Part shown: in pieces, positions 14,502-22,575 of the stretch
Numbering within the stretch: the first letter of the stretch is position 1
How the letters are laid out: every line of letters starts with the position of its first letter
Assembly: GCA_016866775.1 (NCBI GenBank)
Contig: VGLJ01000055.1
Span: forward strand, 1-33,102
Length of the DNA stretch: 33,102 bases
Direction of reading: 5' to 3'
Source: Candidatus Rokuibacteriota bacterium
GTDB lineage: Bacteria > Methylomirabilota > Methylomirabilia > Rokubacteriales > CSP1-6
The notes under the pieces: model-generated
Databases searched by the model: none
What the model saw: the letters and a program-made list of their open reading frames with translations, nothing else
Told to the model about the DNA's origin: nothing
Made by a program: the position numbers and the translations under genes

Positions 14502-15159
14502 GCGCCTCATCACCGAGGGCCGCGTCGCCATCAACGGGGTCGTGACCCGTGAGCTGGCGACGCTGGCCGATCCGGACGTCGACGTCGTCACCGTCGACGG
14601 TCGCCCGCTCCCTCGCTCCGAGGCGCTCCGGTATCTGCTCCTCCACAAGCCGCGCGGCTACGTCACCACCGTGCGCGATCCGCAGGGGCGTCCCGTCGTC
14701 ACCGACCTCGTGCCCGGCGACGTGCGGCTCTATCCCGTCGGCCGTCTCGACGCCGACGTCGAAGGCGTGCTGCTGCTCACGAACGACGGAGCGCTCACGC
14801 ATCGGCTGATCCACCCGCGCTACGCCGTGCCGCGCGTCTACGAGGCGGAGGTGGAGGGCATCGTGCGTCCGGGCGATCTCCCGCGGTGGCGCCGTGGGGT
14901 CACGCTCGACGACGGGCCGGCGTCACCGCTGGCCGTCGAGCCGCTGGGGCGCGGAGAGCGCGGGACCACGCGGCTCTCGCTGACGTTCACCGAGGGGCGC
15001 AAGCACGAGGTGAAGCGGTTCTGCGAGGCGCTCGGGCATCGGGTGGTACGACTGCGGCGCGTCGCTTTCGGCCCGATCGCGCTGGGCCGCCTGCGCCCCG
15101 GGGAGTGGCGGGTCTTGACCCCCCGCGAGGTGGCGCAGCTGCGGACGGGGGTTGTATAA
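14437..15159 (+). CDS. rluB: Ribosomal large-subunit pseudouridine synthase, RluB/RsuA family
   Basis: A 240-residue enzyme that isomerises uridine in rRNA. An S4 RNA-binding domain is at the N-terminus (RLNKVLAQAGLTSRRGAERLITEGRVAINGV). The catalytic domain has LLHKPRGYVTTVRDPQGRPVV and the VGRLDADVEGVLLLTNDG motif with catalytic Asp105, then EGRKHEVKRFCEALGHRVVRL. It starts at ATG 14437 inside scpB, an unusually long 65-base overlap; GTG 14431 is a near alternative. The S4 domain would be broken by a start after the overlap, so the overlap is real. RluB acts on 23S U2605; I prefer RluB because of the scpAB neighbourhood, but RsuA-type paralogues cannot be excluded. Confidence 0.9.
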   Translation: MAKLRLNKVLAQAGLTSRRGAERLITEGRVAINGVVTRELATLADPDVDVVTVDGRPLPRSEALRYLLLHKPRGYVTTVRDPQGRPVVTDLVPGDVRLYPVGRLDADVEGVLLLTNDGALTHRLIHPRYAVPRVYEAEVEGIVRPGDLPRWRRGVTLDDGPASPLAVEPLGRGERGTTRLSLTFTEGRKHEVKRFCEALGHRVVRLRRVAFGPIALGRLRPGEWRVLTPREVAQLRTGVV

Positions 15160-15160
15160 T
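15155..15160 (+). promoter_or_regulatory. Perfect -10 hexamer (TATAAT) before pheA
   Basis: A consensus TATAAT includes the rluB stop codon and lies 36 bases before the pheA ATG. I find no matching -35 at 16-18 bases upstream (the sequence there is GC-only), so the promoter would depend on the -10, or the TAA stop context may be coincidental. In DNA this GC-rich a perfect hexamer at the head of an operon is notable. The leader would be about 30 bases long. Confidence 0.45.
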
Positions 15161-15196
15161 GCCCCATTCCCAAGCGACAGGCCGGCAGGAGTCCTC

Positions 15197-16258
15197 ATGG
15201 ACCTGGACGAATGGCGTTCCAGGATCAATAACCTCGACAACCAGATCCTCCACCTCCTCAACCAACGCGCCGAGGCCGCTCTCAAGATCGGAGACCTCAA
15301 ACGGCACTCGGGAGCGCCTGTCTACTCGCCGCAGCGTGAGGCCGAAGTGCTCCGGCGGGTCGCGGAGGGCAATGCCGGGCCCCTGACCGAGGAGATGGCC
15401 CGCGCGATCTGGCGCGAGATCCTCTCGGCGTGCCGCGCGCTCGAGGCCCCGCTCACCGTCGCGTTCCTCGCCCCGCTCGCCACGTTTACCCACCAGGCTG
15501 CCCTGCAGCGCTTCGGCGAGTCCGCGGTGTACCGGCCGTGCCGCTCGTTCAACGAGGTGTTCGACGACGTCGAGCGCGGCCACGCCGAGTACGGCGTCGT
15601 GGCGGTGGAGAACAGCACCGAGGGCGCGGTGAACGTCACGCTCGACCGGCTCGTCGACTCCGACGTCGTGATCTGCGGCGAGTGCTACCTCGACATCGCG
15701 CAGCACCTACACTCGCGCGCGAGGGACCTCGGCGAGATCAAGCGCGTGCTGTCGCATCCGCAGGGGCTCGCGCAGTGCCGGCGGTGGCTGGCGGAGCACC
15801 TGCCCGACGTGTCGACCGAGGAGACGACGTCGACGGCGGCGGCGGTGGAGATCGCGGCGGGCGACCCGTCGGTGGCGGGGATCGCCTCGGACCTGGCCGG
15901 GAAGATGTACGGCGTGCCGGTGCTGCGCGCGCGCATCGAGGACAACCGGTCCAACGCCACGCGCTTCCTCGTGATCGGCCGCCGGCCTGTCGGCCCGACG
16001 GGTCGCGACAAGACGTCGATCCTCTTCGCGATGCCGAACACGCCCGGCGCCCTGCACGCGATCCTCGATCCGTTCGCGCAGCGGGGCATCAACCTGACCA
16101 AGATCGAATCGCGGCCGGCGCGCCAGCGGCCGTGGGACTACGTGATGTTCGTCGACTTCGAAGGACACCGGGACACCCCCGCCGTGGAGTCCGCCCTCGC
16201 CGACGTGCGCGGGCGGACGCTGTTCCTGAAGGTGCTCGGGTCGTACCCCGCGGCGTAA
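15197..16258 (+). CDS. pheA: Chorismate mutase/prephenate dehydratase (P-protein)
   Basis: A 353-residue bifunctional enzyme making phenylpyruvate from chorismate. Order: AroQ chorismate mutase (1-85; LDEWRSRINNLDNQILHLLNQR), prephenate dehydratase (88-270; VAVENSTEGAVNVTLDRL, SNATRFLVIG with catalytic-type Thr255) and an ACT domain (from ~280; NTPGALHAIL, TKIESRPARQRPW) with the GALH and ESRP motifs used for Phe feedback inhibition. The start is the ATG with AGGAG at 15187-15191, five bases upstream; upstream in-frame TTG 15152 lacks this. One oddity: the usual G-P-E-G/A-T-F strand reads A-P-L-A-T-F (92-97). It leads the aromatic amino-acid genes. Confidence 0.95.
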   Translation: MDLDEWRSRINNLDNQILHLLNQRAEAALKIGDLKRHSGAPVYSPQREAEVLRRVAEGNAGPLTEEMARAIWREILSACRALEAPLTVAFLAPLATFTHQAALQRFGESAVYRPCRSFNEVFDDVERGHAEYGVVAVENSTEGAVNVTLDRLVDSDVVICGECYLDIAQHLHSRARDLGEIKRVLSHPQGLAQCRRWLAEHLPDVSTEETTSTAAAVEIAAGDPSVAGIASDLAGKMYGVPVLRARIEDNRSNATRFLVIGRRPVGPTGRDKTSILFAMPNTPGALHAILDPFAQRGINLTKIESRPARQRPWDYVMFVDFEGHRDTPAVESALADVRGRTLFLKVLGSYPAA

Positions 16259-16267
16259 GGAGAGGGC

Positions 16268-17380
16268 ATGCACACGCAGTGGGAGGCGCTCGCGAACGAT
16301 CACATCCTCGGGATCGCGCCCTACGAGCCCGGGAAGCCCGTCGAGGAGCTCGAGCGGGAGCTCGGCATCCACGACGCCATCAAGCTCGCGTCCAACGAGA
16401 ACCCGCTGCCCCCCTCCGATCGCGTGCAGCAGGCGATCATCGCGGCGCTCTCGCAGCTCAACCGCTATCCGGACGGCAGCGCGTTCTACCTCCGCCAGGC
16501 GGTGGCCAAGAAGCACGGCTTCACGCCCGACCAGGTCATGCTCGGCAACGGCTCGAACGACCTGATCGAGCTGGTGGTGCGCGCGTTCATGCGCCCCGGC
16601 GACGAGGCCGTGGTGCCGCACCCGTCGTTCGTCGTCTACCCGATGATCGTGCAGGCCGTCGGCGGCATCCGCGTGATGGTGATGCTGCGCGACTCGCGAA
16701 TCGACCTGGAAGCGATGGCGCGCGCGATCACGCCGCAGACGAAGATCGTCTTCATCGCCAACCCGAACAACCCGACGGCGACGATCGTGACCGCGGACGA
16801 GGTCGACCACTTCATGGCCCGCGTACCCGAGCGCACCATCGTCGTCTTCGACGAGGCGTACATCGAGTTCGCGCAGGGCCGCGACTTCCCGGACACGCTC
16901 AACCAGGTGCGGCAGGGCCGCAAGGTCATCGTGCTGCGGACGTTCTCGAAGGCGGCGAGCCTCGCGGGGCTGCGCATCGGCTACGGGATCGCCGACGCCG
17001 ACGCGATGGCGCTGATGAATCGCATCCGCCAGCCCTTCAACGTGAACGCGCTGGGCCAGGCGGCGGCGCTCGCGGCGCTCGACGACGACAACCACGTGGT
17101 CGAGTGCGTGCGGATGATCGAGGCGGGGAAGGCCTACCTCTACGAGGAGTTCAAGACGCTGGGCGTGAAGTACGTCCCGTCGCGCGCGAACTTCATCCTC
17201 GTCGACGTCGGCCGCAGCGCCGCCGACATCTACCAGAGGCTCTTGCACGAGGGCGTCATCGTGCGCCCGCTGACCCCGTTCGGGATGGAGACCGCGCTCC
17301 GCATCACGATCGGCACGCCCGACGAGAACCGCCGGCTCATCAAGGGCCTGCGCGCCGTGCTCGGAGGCAAGCGCGCGTGA
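16268..17380 (+). CDS. hisC: Histidinol-phosphate/aromatic aminotransferase
   Basis: A 370-residue PLP-dependent fold-type I aminotransferase. Seen: KLASNENPLPPSDRV, YPDGSAFYLRQAVA, LGNGSNDLIELVVRAF, FIANPNNPT, VVFDEAYIEFA and the PLP lysine Lys228 in LRTFSKAASLAGLRIGYG. HisC transaminates imidazole acetol phosphate; between pheA and tyrA it is more likely (or also) to transaminate phenylpyruvate and 4-hydroxyphenylpyruvate, as known for HisC in such clusters. AAGGAG at 16257-16262 precedes the ATG by five bases and overlaps the pheA stop. The tyrA GTG overlaps its stop. No other his genes are in view. Confidence 0.93.
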   Translation: MHTQWEALANDHILGIAPYEPGKPVEELERELGIHDAIKLASNENPLPPSDRVQQAIIAALSQLNRYPDGSAFYLRQAVAKKHGFTPDQVMLGNGSNDLIELVVRAFMRPGDEAVVPHPSFVVYPMIVQAVGGIRVMVMLRDSRIDLEAMARAITPQTKIVFIANPNNPTATIVTADEVDHFMARVPERTIVVFDEAYIEFAQGRDFPDTLNQVRQGRKVIVLRTFSKAASLAGLRIGYGIADADAMALMNRIRQPFNVNALGQAAALAALDDDNHVVECVRMIEAGKAYLYEEFKTLGVKYVPSRANFILVDVGRSAADIYQRLLHEGVIVRPLTPFGMETALRITIGTPDENRRLIKGLRAVLGGKRA

Positions 17381-18228
17381 TCCGGCGCCTCGCCATCGTC
17401 GGCGTCGGTCTGCTCGGCGGCTCCGTGGCCAAGGCGGCGCGGGCGCGCGGAGTCGCGCGCGAGGTGATCGGGATCGGACGGGACATGGGGCGCATGCGGG
17501 CGGCGGTCGACGACGGCGCGCTCGATCGCGCGACGACCGACCTCGCCGACGGGCTGCGCGACGCCGACTTCATCATCCTCGGCGCGCCCGTGCGCGCCAT
17601 CGAGACGCTGCTCGAGCGGATCTGGGACGACGTTCCCCGCGACGCGATCGTCACCGACGTGGGCTCCTCGAAGGGCGCGATCGTGCGGGCCGCCGACGAG
17701 CTCGCGCGGCGCGCGCCGCGCACGTTCGTGGGGAGCCATCCGATGGCGGGCTCGGAGAAGAGCGGCTACGCGGTCGCGCGCGCCGACCTCTTCCAGGGGG
17801 CGCTGGTCGTCGTGACGCCGGGCGAGGCGAGCGGGCATGGCGCGGTGAAGACCGTGACCGCGTTCTGGGAGCGCTGCGGCGCGCGCGTGATGGAGCTCCC
17901 GCCCGACGCGCACGACGCCGCCGTGGCTGCGGTGAGCCATCTGCCGCATCTCGTCGCGTGCGCGCTCATGGACGCCGTCGCGCGCGAGGCGGCGGGCGCG
18001 CTTGCCGTCGCCGCGCGCGGATTCCGGGACACCACGCGCATCGCCGCGGGCGACCCCGTGATGTGGCAGGAGATCTTCCTGACGAACCGCGCGCCGCTGC
18101 TCGAGGCGGTCGCGGCTTTCCGCCGCGCGCTCGACGACCTCGAGCGTGTCATCGAGGACGGCGACCCGGCGAAGGTCGAGGCGGCGCTGGCCCGGATCAA
18201 GACCGCGCGCGAGACGCTGCCGTCATGA
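17377..18228 (+). CDS. tyrA: Prephenate dehydrogenase (TyrA/arogenate dehydrogenase family)
   Basis: A 283-residue NAD(P)-dependent enzyme converting prephenate to 4-hydroxyphenylpyruvate, or arogenate to tyrosine. The Rossmann GxGxxG appears as VGVGLLGGS near the N-terminus, followed by TDVGSSKG, FVGSHPMAGSEKSGYA with the catalytic-type His, a VSHLPHLVACAL segment and GFRDTTRIAAGDPVMWQEI. There is no ACT domain, so feedback control must come from elsewhere. GTG start in a GTGA overlap with hisC. In the related proteobacterial supra-operon aroA comes next; here cmk follows in an ATGA overlap. Confidence 0.94.
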   Translation: MIRRLAIVGVGLLGGSVAKAARARGVAREVIGIGRDMGRMRAAVDDGALDRATTDLADGLRDADFIILGAPVRAIETLLERIWDDVPRDAIVTDVGSSKGAIVRAADELARRAPRTFVGSHPMAGSEKSGYAVARADLFQGALVVVTPGEASGHGAVKTVTAFWERCGARVMELPPDAHDAAVAAVSHLPHLVACALMDAVAREAAGALAVAARGFRDTTRIAAGDPVMWQEIFLTNRAPLLEAVAAFRRALDDLERVIEDGDPAKVEAALARIKTARETLPS

Positions 18229-18911
18229 TCGAAAAGTCGGGACGGGAGCCCGTGGTGACGATCGACGGGCCCGCGGGCGCGGGCAAGAGCACGGTGGCCC
18301 GCCTGCTCGCGGCGCGGCTCGGCTATCGGCTGCTCGACACGGGCGGGATGTATCGCGCGGTCGCGTGGAGCGTCGCGCAGGCCGGGATCGACGCCGACGA
18401 CGCGGCGGCGATCGCCCGCCACCTGAAGTCGGTCACGGTCACGGTCGACGACGACCGGTTCCTCGTCGACGGGCGCGACGTGACGTCGGAGATCCGCAGC
18501 CCCGAGATCGGCGCGTTGACGTCGCGCATCACGGCGCTCGCGCCGGTGCGCGAGGCGATCACGCCCTTGCAGCGGCGGCTCGCGTCGGCGGGCGGCGTGG
18601 TGCTCGAGGGCCGGGACACCGGCACCGTCGTGTGTCCGGACGCCGAGGTGAAGTTCTTCCTCGACGCGTCGATCGAGACGCGCGCGCGGCGGCGCCAGAT
18701 GGAGCTGGCGGCGGCGGGCCGCACGGTGCCCCTGGACGCGGTGCGCGCCGAGATCATGGTGCGCGACGCGCAGGACCGCACACGCACGCTGGCGCCGCTG
18801 AAGAAGGCGGACGACGCGATCGAAGTGGACACGTCCGAGCGGTCGACGGACGACGTGGTGGCGACGATGCTCGAAGCCGTGGAGCGGATCCGGTGCTGTA
18901 CGCGATCCTGA
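18225..18911 (+). CDS. cmk: Cytidylate kinase
   Basis: Cmk phosphorylates CMP and dCMP. The 228-residue protein has the P-loop DGPAGAGKST (14-23), LDTGGMYRAVAW, VTSEIRSPEIGALTSRI, LEGRDTGTVVCPDAEVKFFL and a RDAQDRTRTLAPLKKADDAI lid/CMP region, all typical. The ATG overlaps the tyrA stop. Its own C-terminus overlaps the next acyltransferase gene by 19 bases. Position before rpsA is conserved in many bacteria. Confidence 0.95.
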   Translation: MIEKSGREPVVTIDGPAGAGKSTVARLLAARLGYRLLDTGGMYRAVAWSVAQAGIDADDAAAIARHLKSVTVTVDDDRFLVDGRDVTSEIRSPEIGALTSRITALAPVREAITPLQRRLASAGGVVLEGRDTGTVVCPDAEVKFFLDASIETRARRRQMELAAAGRTVPLDAVRAEIMVRDAQDRTRTLAPLKKADDAIEVDTSERSTDDVVATMLEAVERIRCCTRS

Positions 18912-19522
18912 AGCCGCTCGTCGTGGCGCTGTTGCGCCTGCTCTTCGGCCTCGAAGGCCGGGGTGCCCCGCACATCCCCGCGCGCGGGCCGGTGCTGATG
19001 GTCGCGAACCATTCGAGCTTCCTCGACCCGCCGCTCGTGGGCGGGATGTCGCCGAGGCCGCTCTCGTTCATGGCGAAGGAGGAGCTGTTCCGCGTGCCGC
19101 TGCTCGGCCCGCTGATCCGGCGCCTCAACGCGCGTCCGGTGCGGCGCGAGGGCGCGGACGCGAGCGCGCTCCGGACGGCACTGCGCATCCTCCAGGAGGG
19201 CGGCGTGCTGCTGATGTTCCCGGAAGGCACGCGCGGGCCCGAGGGCTCGCTGCGCGAGCCGAAGCCCGGCGCGGGCATGCTGGCGGTCCTGAGCGGCGCC
19301 CCCGTGGTGCCGGTCCTGATCCGGGGCGCCGGCCGCGCGTGGCCGCGCGGCCGGCGCTTCCCGCGCCCGACGAAGGTCGTGGTGACGTTCGGGCCGCCGA
19401 TGGTTTTCGAGCGCAGGGACGCGGAAGGGCGTGAGACGGACTATGAGGCGGTCAGCCGCGAGATGATGGCGGCCATCGGCCGCTTGATGGGTCAACAGCA
19501 GCACGTGATGCACGTTCGGTAG
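18893..19522 (+). CDS. plsC: 1-acyl-sn-glycerol-3-phosphate acyltransferase
   Basis: A 209-residue acyltransferase converting lysophosphatidate to phosphatidate at the inner membrane. An N-terminal hydrophobic segment (1-20, YAILKPLVVALLRLLFGL) precedes the NHSSFLD (HX4D, His40/Asp45) catalytic motif, FMAKEELFRVPLLGPLI and FPEGTRG. The start is GTG 18893, inside the end of cmk. The cmk-plsC-rpsA order is known in several phyla. Chain specificity is not visible, and a lysophospholipid rather than lysophosphatidate substrate is possible. Confidence 0.9.
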   Translation: MLYAILKPLVVALLRLLFGLEGRGAPHIPARGPVLMVANHSSFLDPPLVGGMSPRPLSFMAKEELFRVPLLGPLIRRLNARPVRREGADASALRTALRILQEGGVLLMFPEGTRGPEGSLREPKPGAGMLAVLSGAPVVPVLIRGAGRAWPRGRRFPRPTKVVVTFGPPMVFERRDAEGRETDYEAVSREMMAAIGRLMGQQQHVMHVR

Positions 19523-19550
19523 CAAAATACTGTCTGGAGGAACGCGCGGC

Positions 19551-21272
19551 ATGGCGGAGAAGGATGAACGGAAACCCCTCGGCAACCTGCGAAAGGAGGG
19601 TGGCCACGAGCAGGCCGAGGAACGCATGGAAGACTGGTTCAGGGAAGGCACCGCCACCAACGAGTTCGAGGAAGGCGAGGTCGTCCGCGGCCGTGTCGTG
19701 CACGTGGGCACCGGCGAGGTGCTCGTCGACGTCGGCTACAAGAGCGAGGGCACGATCCCCGTGGACGAGTTCCGCGGGAACCTGCCGAAGGTCGGCGAGG
19801 AGATCGAGGTCTACCTCGAGGCTAAGGAAGACAGCGAAGGCCTGATCGTCCTCTCGAAGGACAAGGCCGACAAGATCAAGGTCTGGGACGCCATCACGCG
19901 CGCGTACGAGAAGGGCGCCCCCGTGGAAGGTCGCGTGATCGAGGTCGTCAAGGGCGGCCTCGCGGTGGACGTCGGCGTCAAGGCGTTTCTCCCGGGCTCG
20001 CAGGTCGACCTGCGCCCGGTGAAGAACCTCACCTCGATGGTCGGCCAGAGCATCCGCGCCAAGGTCATCAAGCTCAACCGCCGCCGCGGCAACGTCGTGC
20101 TCTCGCGCCGCACCGTGCTCGAGGAAGAGCGCGAGGAGAAGAAGAAGCACACGATGGAGGTCCTCGCGGAGAACATGACCCTCAGCGGCACCGTGAAGAA
20201 CATCACGGACTACGGCGCCTTCATCGACCTCGGCGGCATCGACGGCCTGCTGCACGTGACCGACATGAGCTGGGGCCGCGTCGGCCATCCCTCGGAGATC
20301 TTCAACGTCGGCGACCAGGTCGAGGTCGTGGTGCTCCACTTCGACCGCGAGAGCGGCCGCGTCTCGCTCGGCTACAAGCAGAAGTCGTCCGACCCGTGGG
20401 AGCGCGTGGAGCAGACCTACGCCCCGGGCACGAAGACGACCGGGCGCGTGGTGAGCCTCACCAACTACGGCGCGTTCGTGGAGCTCGAGCCCGGCGTGGA
20501 AGGGCTCGTGCACGTCTCCGAGATGTCGTGGAGCCGGCGCGTGCGCCATCCCTCGAAGATCGTCAACGTGGGCGACGAGGTCGGCGTGATCGTGCTCGAC
20601 GTCAACAAGCGGGCCAAGCGCATCTCGCTCGGCATGAAGCAGGTCGAGCCCGACCCGTGGACGACGATCGAGGAGAAGTACCGTCCCAACACGCAGGTGG
20701 CCGGGCGCGTGCGCAACCTCACCGACTTCGGCGCGTTCATCGAGCTCGAGGCCGGCGTCGACGGCCTGCTGCACATCTCCGACATGTCGTGGACGCGCAA
20801 CGTCGCGCATCCCTCGGAGATCCTCAAGAAGGGCCAGGACCTCGACACGGTGATCCTGTCGATCGACCGCGAGAACAAGCGCATCTCGCTCGGGCTCAAG
20901 CAGCTCCAGCCCGACCCGTGGTCGACCGTCTCGCAGCGCTTTCCCATGGGCTCGCGCGTGACGGGCAAGGTCGTGCGCCTCACCGACTTCGGCGCCTTCG
21001 TCGAGCTCGAGCCGGGCGTCGACGGGCTGCTCCACATCTCGCAGATGTCGCACCGCCCGGTGAACCGGCCGGAAGACCTGGTGAACGTGGGCGACGAGCT
21101 CACGCTCCTGGTCATCCGCGTGGATCCGAACGAGCGCCGCATCGGGCTCAGCCTGAAGGAGCTCGCGCACGCGGCGGCGATGGAGCCGCCCGCGGACTTC
21201 GGCGGCGCCGGCGGACGCGGGCGCGGCAAGCGCGGCAAGAGCCGGGAGTACGACTACGACGATGAAGAGTAG
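19551..21272 (+). CDS. rpsA: 30S ribosomal protein S1
   Basis: S1 binds mRNA and the 30S subunit during initiation. The 573 residues contain six S1/OB repeats (about 36-105, 121-190, 206-275, 291-362, 378-449 and 465-534). The last four carry the ...NYGAF-VEL-PGVEGL-H-SEMSW pattern; the first two are the degenerate ribosome-binding type. The tail is Gly/Arg/Lys-rich, then acidic (YDYDDEE). GGAGG at 19536-19540 lies ten bases before the ATG, a little long. The 28-base gap before it holds the local AT-rich patch AGCAAAATACTG, but I see no paired -35. sppA begins within its last codons. Confidence 0.96.
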   Translation: MAEKDERKPLGNLRKEGGHEQAEERMEDWFREGTATNEFEEGEVVRGRVVHVGTGEVLVDVGYKSEGTIPVDEFRGNLPKVGEEIEVYLEAKEDSEGLIVLSKDKADKIKVWDAITRAYEKGAPVEGRVIEVVKGGLAVDVGVKAFLPGSQVDLRPVKNLTSMVGQSIRAKVIKLNRRRGNVVLSRRTVLEEEREEKKKHTMEVLAENMTLSGTVKNITDYGAFIDLGGIDGLLHVTDMSWGRVGHPSEIFNVGDQVEVVVLHFDRESGRVSLGYKQKSSDPWERVEQTYAPGTKTTGRVVSLTNYGAFVELEPGVEGLVHVSEMSWSRRVRHPSKIVNVGDEVGVIVLDVNKRAKRISLGMKQVEPDPWTTIEEKYRPNTQVAGRVRNLTDFGAFIELEAGVDGLLHISDMSWTRNVAHPSEILKKGQDLDTVILSIDRENKRISLGLKQLQPDPWSTVSQRFPMGSRVTGKVVRLTDFGAFVELEPGVDGLLHISQMSHRPVNRPEDLVNVGDELTLLVIRVDPNERRIGLSLKELAHAAAMEPPADFGGAGGRGRGKRGKSREYDYDDEE

Positions 21273-22155
21273 GGCCGCCAGGGTCCTCGCGGCCACCGTC
21301 GTCATCTACGTCGGCGTGGCCGCGCTCTTCCTCATGCTCGGTTCGGCCCGACGCGGGGACGCGGGCGGGCAGGCGCTCTTCGGGCCGCGAGTGGCGATCG
21401 TCGAAGTCGAAGGAATGATCCTCGAGGTCGACGACCTGGTCCGCGAGCTGCGCGCGCACCGCGAGAATCCTCAGATCAAGGCCGTCGTGATCCGGATCAA
21501 CAGCCCCGGTGGCGTCGTCGGCCCCACGCAGGAGATCCACCAGGCGCTCATGCGCGTGCGCGAGGCGGGCAAGCCCGTGGTCGCGTCGCTCGGCTCGGTC
21601 GCGGCCTCCGGCGGCTACTACACCGCGGTCGCCGCGGACCGGATCTTCGCGAACCCCGGCACGCTCACCGGCTCCATCGGCGTGATCATGCAGATGGCGA
21701 ACGTCGAGAATCTCTTCAAGAAGGTCGGCGTCGAGTACGTCGTCGTGAAGGCGGGGAGCTACAAGGACCTCGGCAGCTTCTCGCGCGCGATGACGGCGGA
21801 AGAGCGGCGCGTGCTGCAGACGCTGCTCGACGACGTCCACGCGCAGTTCATCGACGCCGTCGCGCAGGGGCGCAAGCTCGACCGCGCCGACGTGGTGAAG
21901 TTCTCCGACGGCCGCGTGTTCTCGGGCGTGCAGGCGAAGGACCTCAGGATGGTCGACACGCTCGGGAGCCTCGAGGACGCGGTGAACGAGGCGGCGAAGC
22001 TCGCGGGGCTGCCGCTGCCGCCCGCGGTGATCCGCCCGACGAAGCGGTTTTCGATCTTCGACCTCGTGCGGAGCCAGATCGGCTTCCATCTGCCCGGTCT
22101 AGGGGCGGCGCCCGGCCTCCCGACCTTCCGCACGCTCTTGTACCTGATGGATTGA
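21262..22155 (+). CDS. sppA: Signal peptide peptidase SppA (short form)
   Basis: A 297-residue membrane-anchored serine/lysine protease that degrades leftover signal peptides. An N-terminal transmembrane helix (about 9-27) follows a Lys/Arg-rich start. The catalytic pair is Ser116 in GSVAASGGYY and Lys168 in GSYKDLG, 52 residues apart, as in the Bacillus subtilis short SppA. NSPGG and GTLTGSIGVIMQ form the oxyanion region. Only one protease domain is present, unlike the duplicated E. coli enzyme. The ATG overlaps rpsA by 11 bases. A 100-base intergenic region with a promoter follows. Confidence 0.93.
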   Translation: MKSRAARVLAATVVIYVGVAALFLMLGSARRGDAGGQALFGPRVAIVEVEGMILEVDDLVRELRAHRENPQIKAVVIRINSPGGVVGPTQEIHQALMRVREAGKPVVASLGSVAASGGYYTAVAADRIFANPGTLTGSIGVIMQMANVENLFKKVGVEYVVVKAGSYKDLGSFSRAMTAEERRVLQTLLDDVHAQFIDAVAQGRKLDRADVVKFSDGRVFSGVQAKDLRMVDTLGSLEDAVNEAAKLAGLPLPPAVIRPTKRFSIFDLVRSQIGFHLPGLGAAPGLPTFRTLLYLMD

Positions 22156-22188
22156 GCCGACCCGGTGGCTTGTAACTCCTTGCTCCGG

Positions 22189-22218
22189 TTGACATTCTCG
22201 ACGGCGGCGTGCTAGCGT
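22189..22218 (+). promoter_or_regulatory. Sigma70-type promoter with extended -10 for ihfB
   Basis: A perfect TTGACA (-35, 22189-22194) is followed after 18 bases by TAGCGT (22213-22218), which keeps the important T, A and final T. TG at 22210-22211 one base before it makes an extended -10. A start near 22225 gives a ~31-base leader containing a small hairpin (GCCCG-CCT-CGGGC, 22230-22242) just ahead of the GGAG ribosome binding site (22246-22249). It sits in the only sizeable intergenic region of the window (22156-22255), which otherwise shows nothing; I see no terminator for sppA. Confidence 0.65.
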
Positions 22219-22255
22219 GCCCCTCGGTTGCCCGCCTCGGGCCACGGAGCCGACG

Positions 22256-22531
22256 ATGACGAAAGCGGATCTGATCGACGAGGTCTCCAAGCTCTCCAAT
22301 CTGACGAAGAAGGAGACGGAGACCATCCTCAACACGATCTTCGACAACATCACCGACGCCCTGGCCAAGGGCGACAAGGTGGAGTTGCGCGGCTTCGGCA
22401 GCTTCCGCATCCGCCACCGGAACTCGCGCAAGGGCCGCAATCCGAAGACCGGCTCGAGCGTCGACGTTCCGCAGAAGCGCGTTCCCTTCTTCAAGGTCGG
22501 CAAGCGCCTGCGCGAGCTCGTGAACGCTTGA
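22256..22531 (+). CDS. ihfB: Integration host factor/HU-family DNA-binding protein (IHF beta-like)
   Basis: A 91-residue DNA-bending protein. It has MTKADLIDEVSKLSNLTKKETETIL (dimerisation helices), ELRGFGSFRIRHR, and the arm GRNPKTGSSVDVPQKRVPFFKVGK with the DNA-intercalating proline context, then a C-terminal helix. The RVPFFKVGKRLRELVN ending is closer to IHF beta than to HU, and its position after rpsA agrees with ihfB elsewhere; a homodimer or HU role is possible. The ATG has GGAG six bases upstream; in-frame GTG 22217 is rejected as it lies over the likely transcription start. Confidence 0.9.
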   Translation: MTKADLIDEVSKLSNLTKKETETILNTIFDNITDALAKGDKVELRGFGSFRIRHRNSRKGRNPKTGSSVDVPQKRVPFFKVGKRLRELVNA

Positions 22532-22538
22532 GGGCTGA

Positions 22539-22575
22539 GTCTCACGGGCGCGCCTCCGGCGCGACGGCGTGAGAC
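22539..22575. repeat. Nested palindrome at the ihfB/HIT junction
   Basis: Outer arms GTCTCACG (22539-22546) and CGTGAGAC (22568-22575) pair perfectly over eight bases. Inside them CGCGCC (22549-22554), loop TCC, and GGCGCG (22558-22563) pair over six. The right outer arm contains the GTG start of the HIT gene (22569), so in mRNA the start codon would be sequestered. No T-tract follows, so it is not a classic intrinsic terminator, although it may slow polymerase after ihfB. Confidence 0.7.

Noticed and set aside
19521-19550. Promoter for rpsA in the AT-rich patch AGCAAAATACTG
   Set aside because: No -35-like hexamer at 16-18 bases; transcription from the pheA-cmk operon is enough to explain expression. 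Left unsupported rather than disproved.
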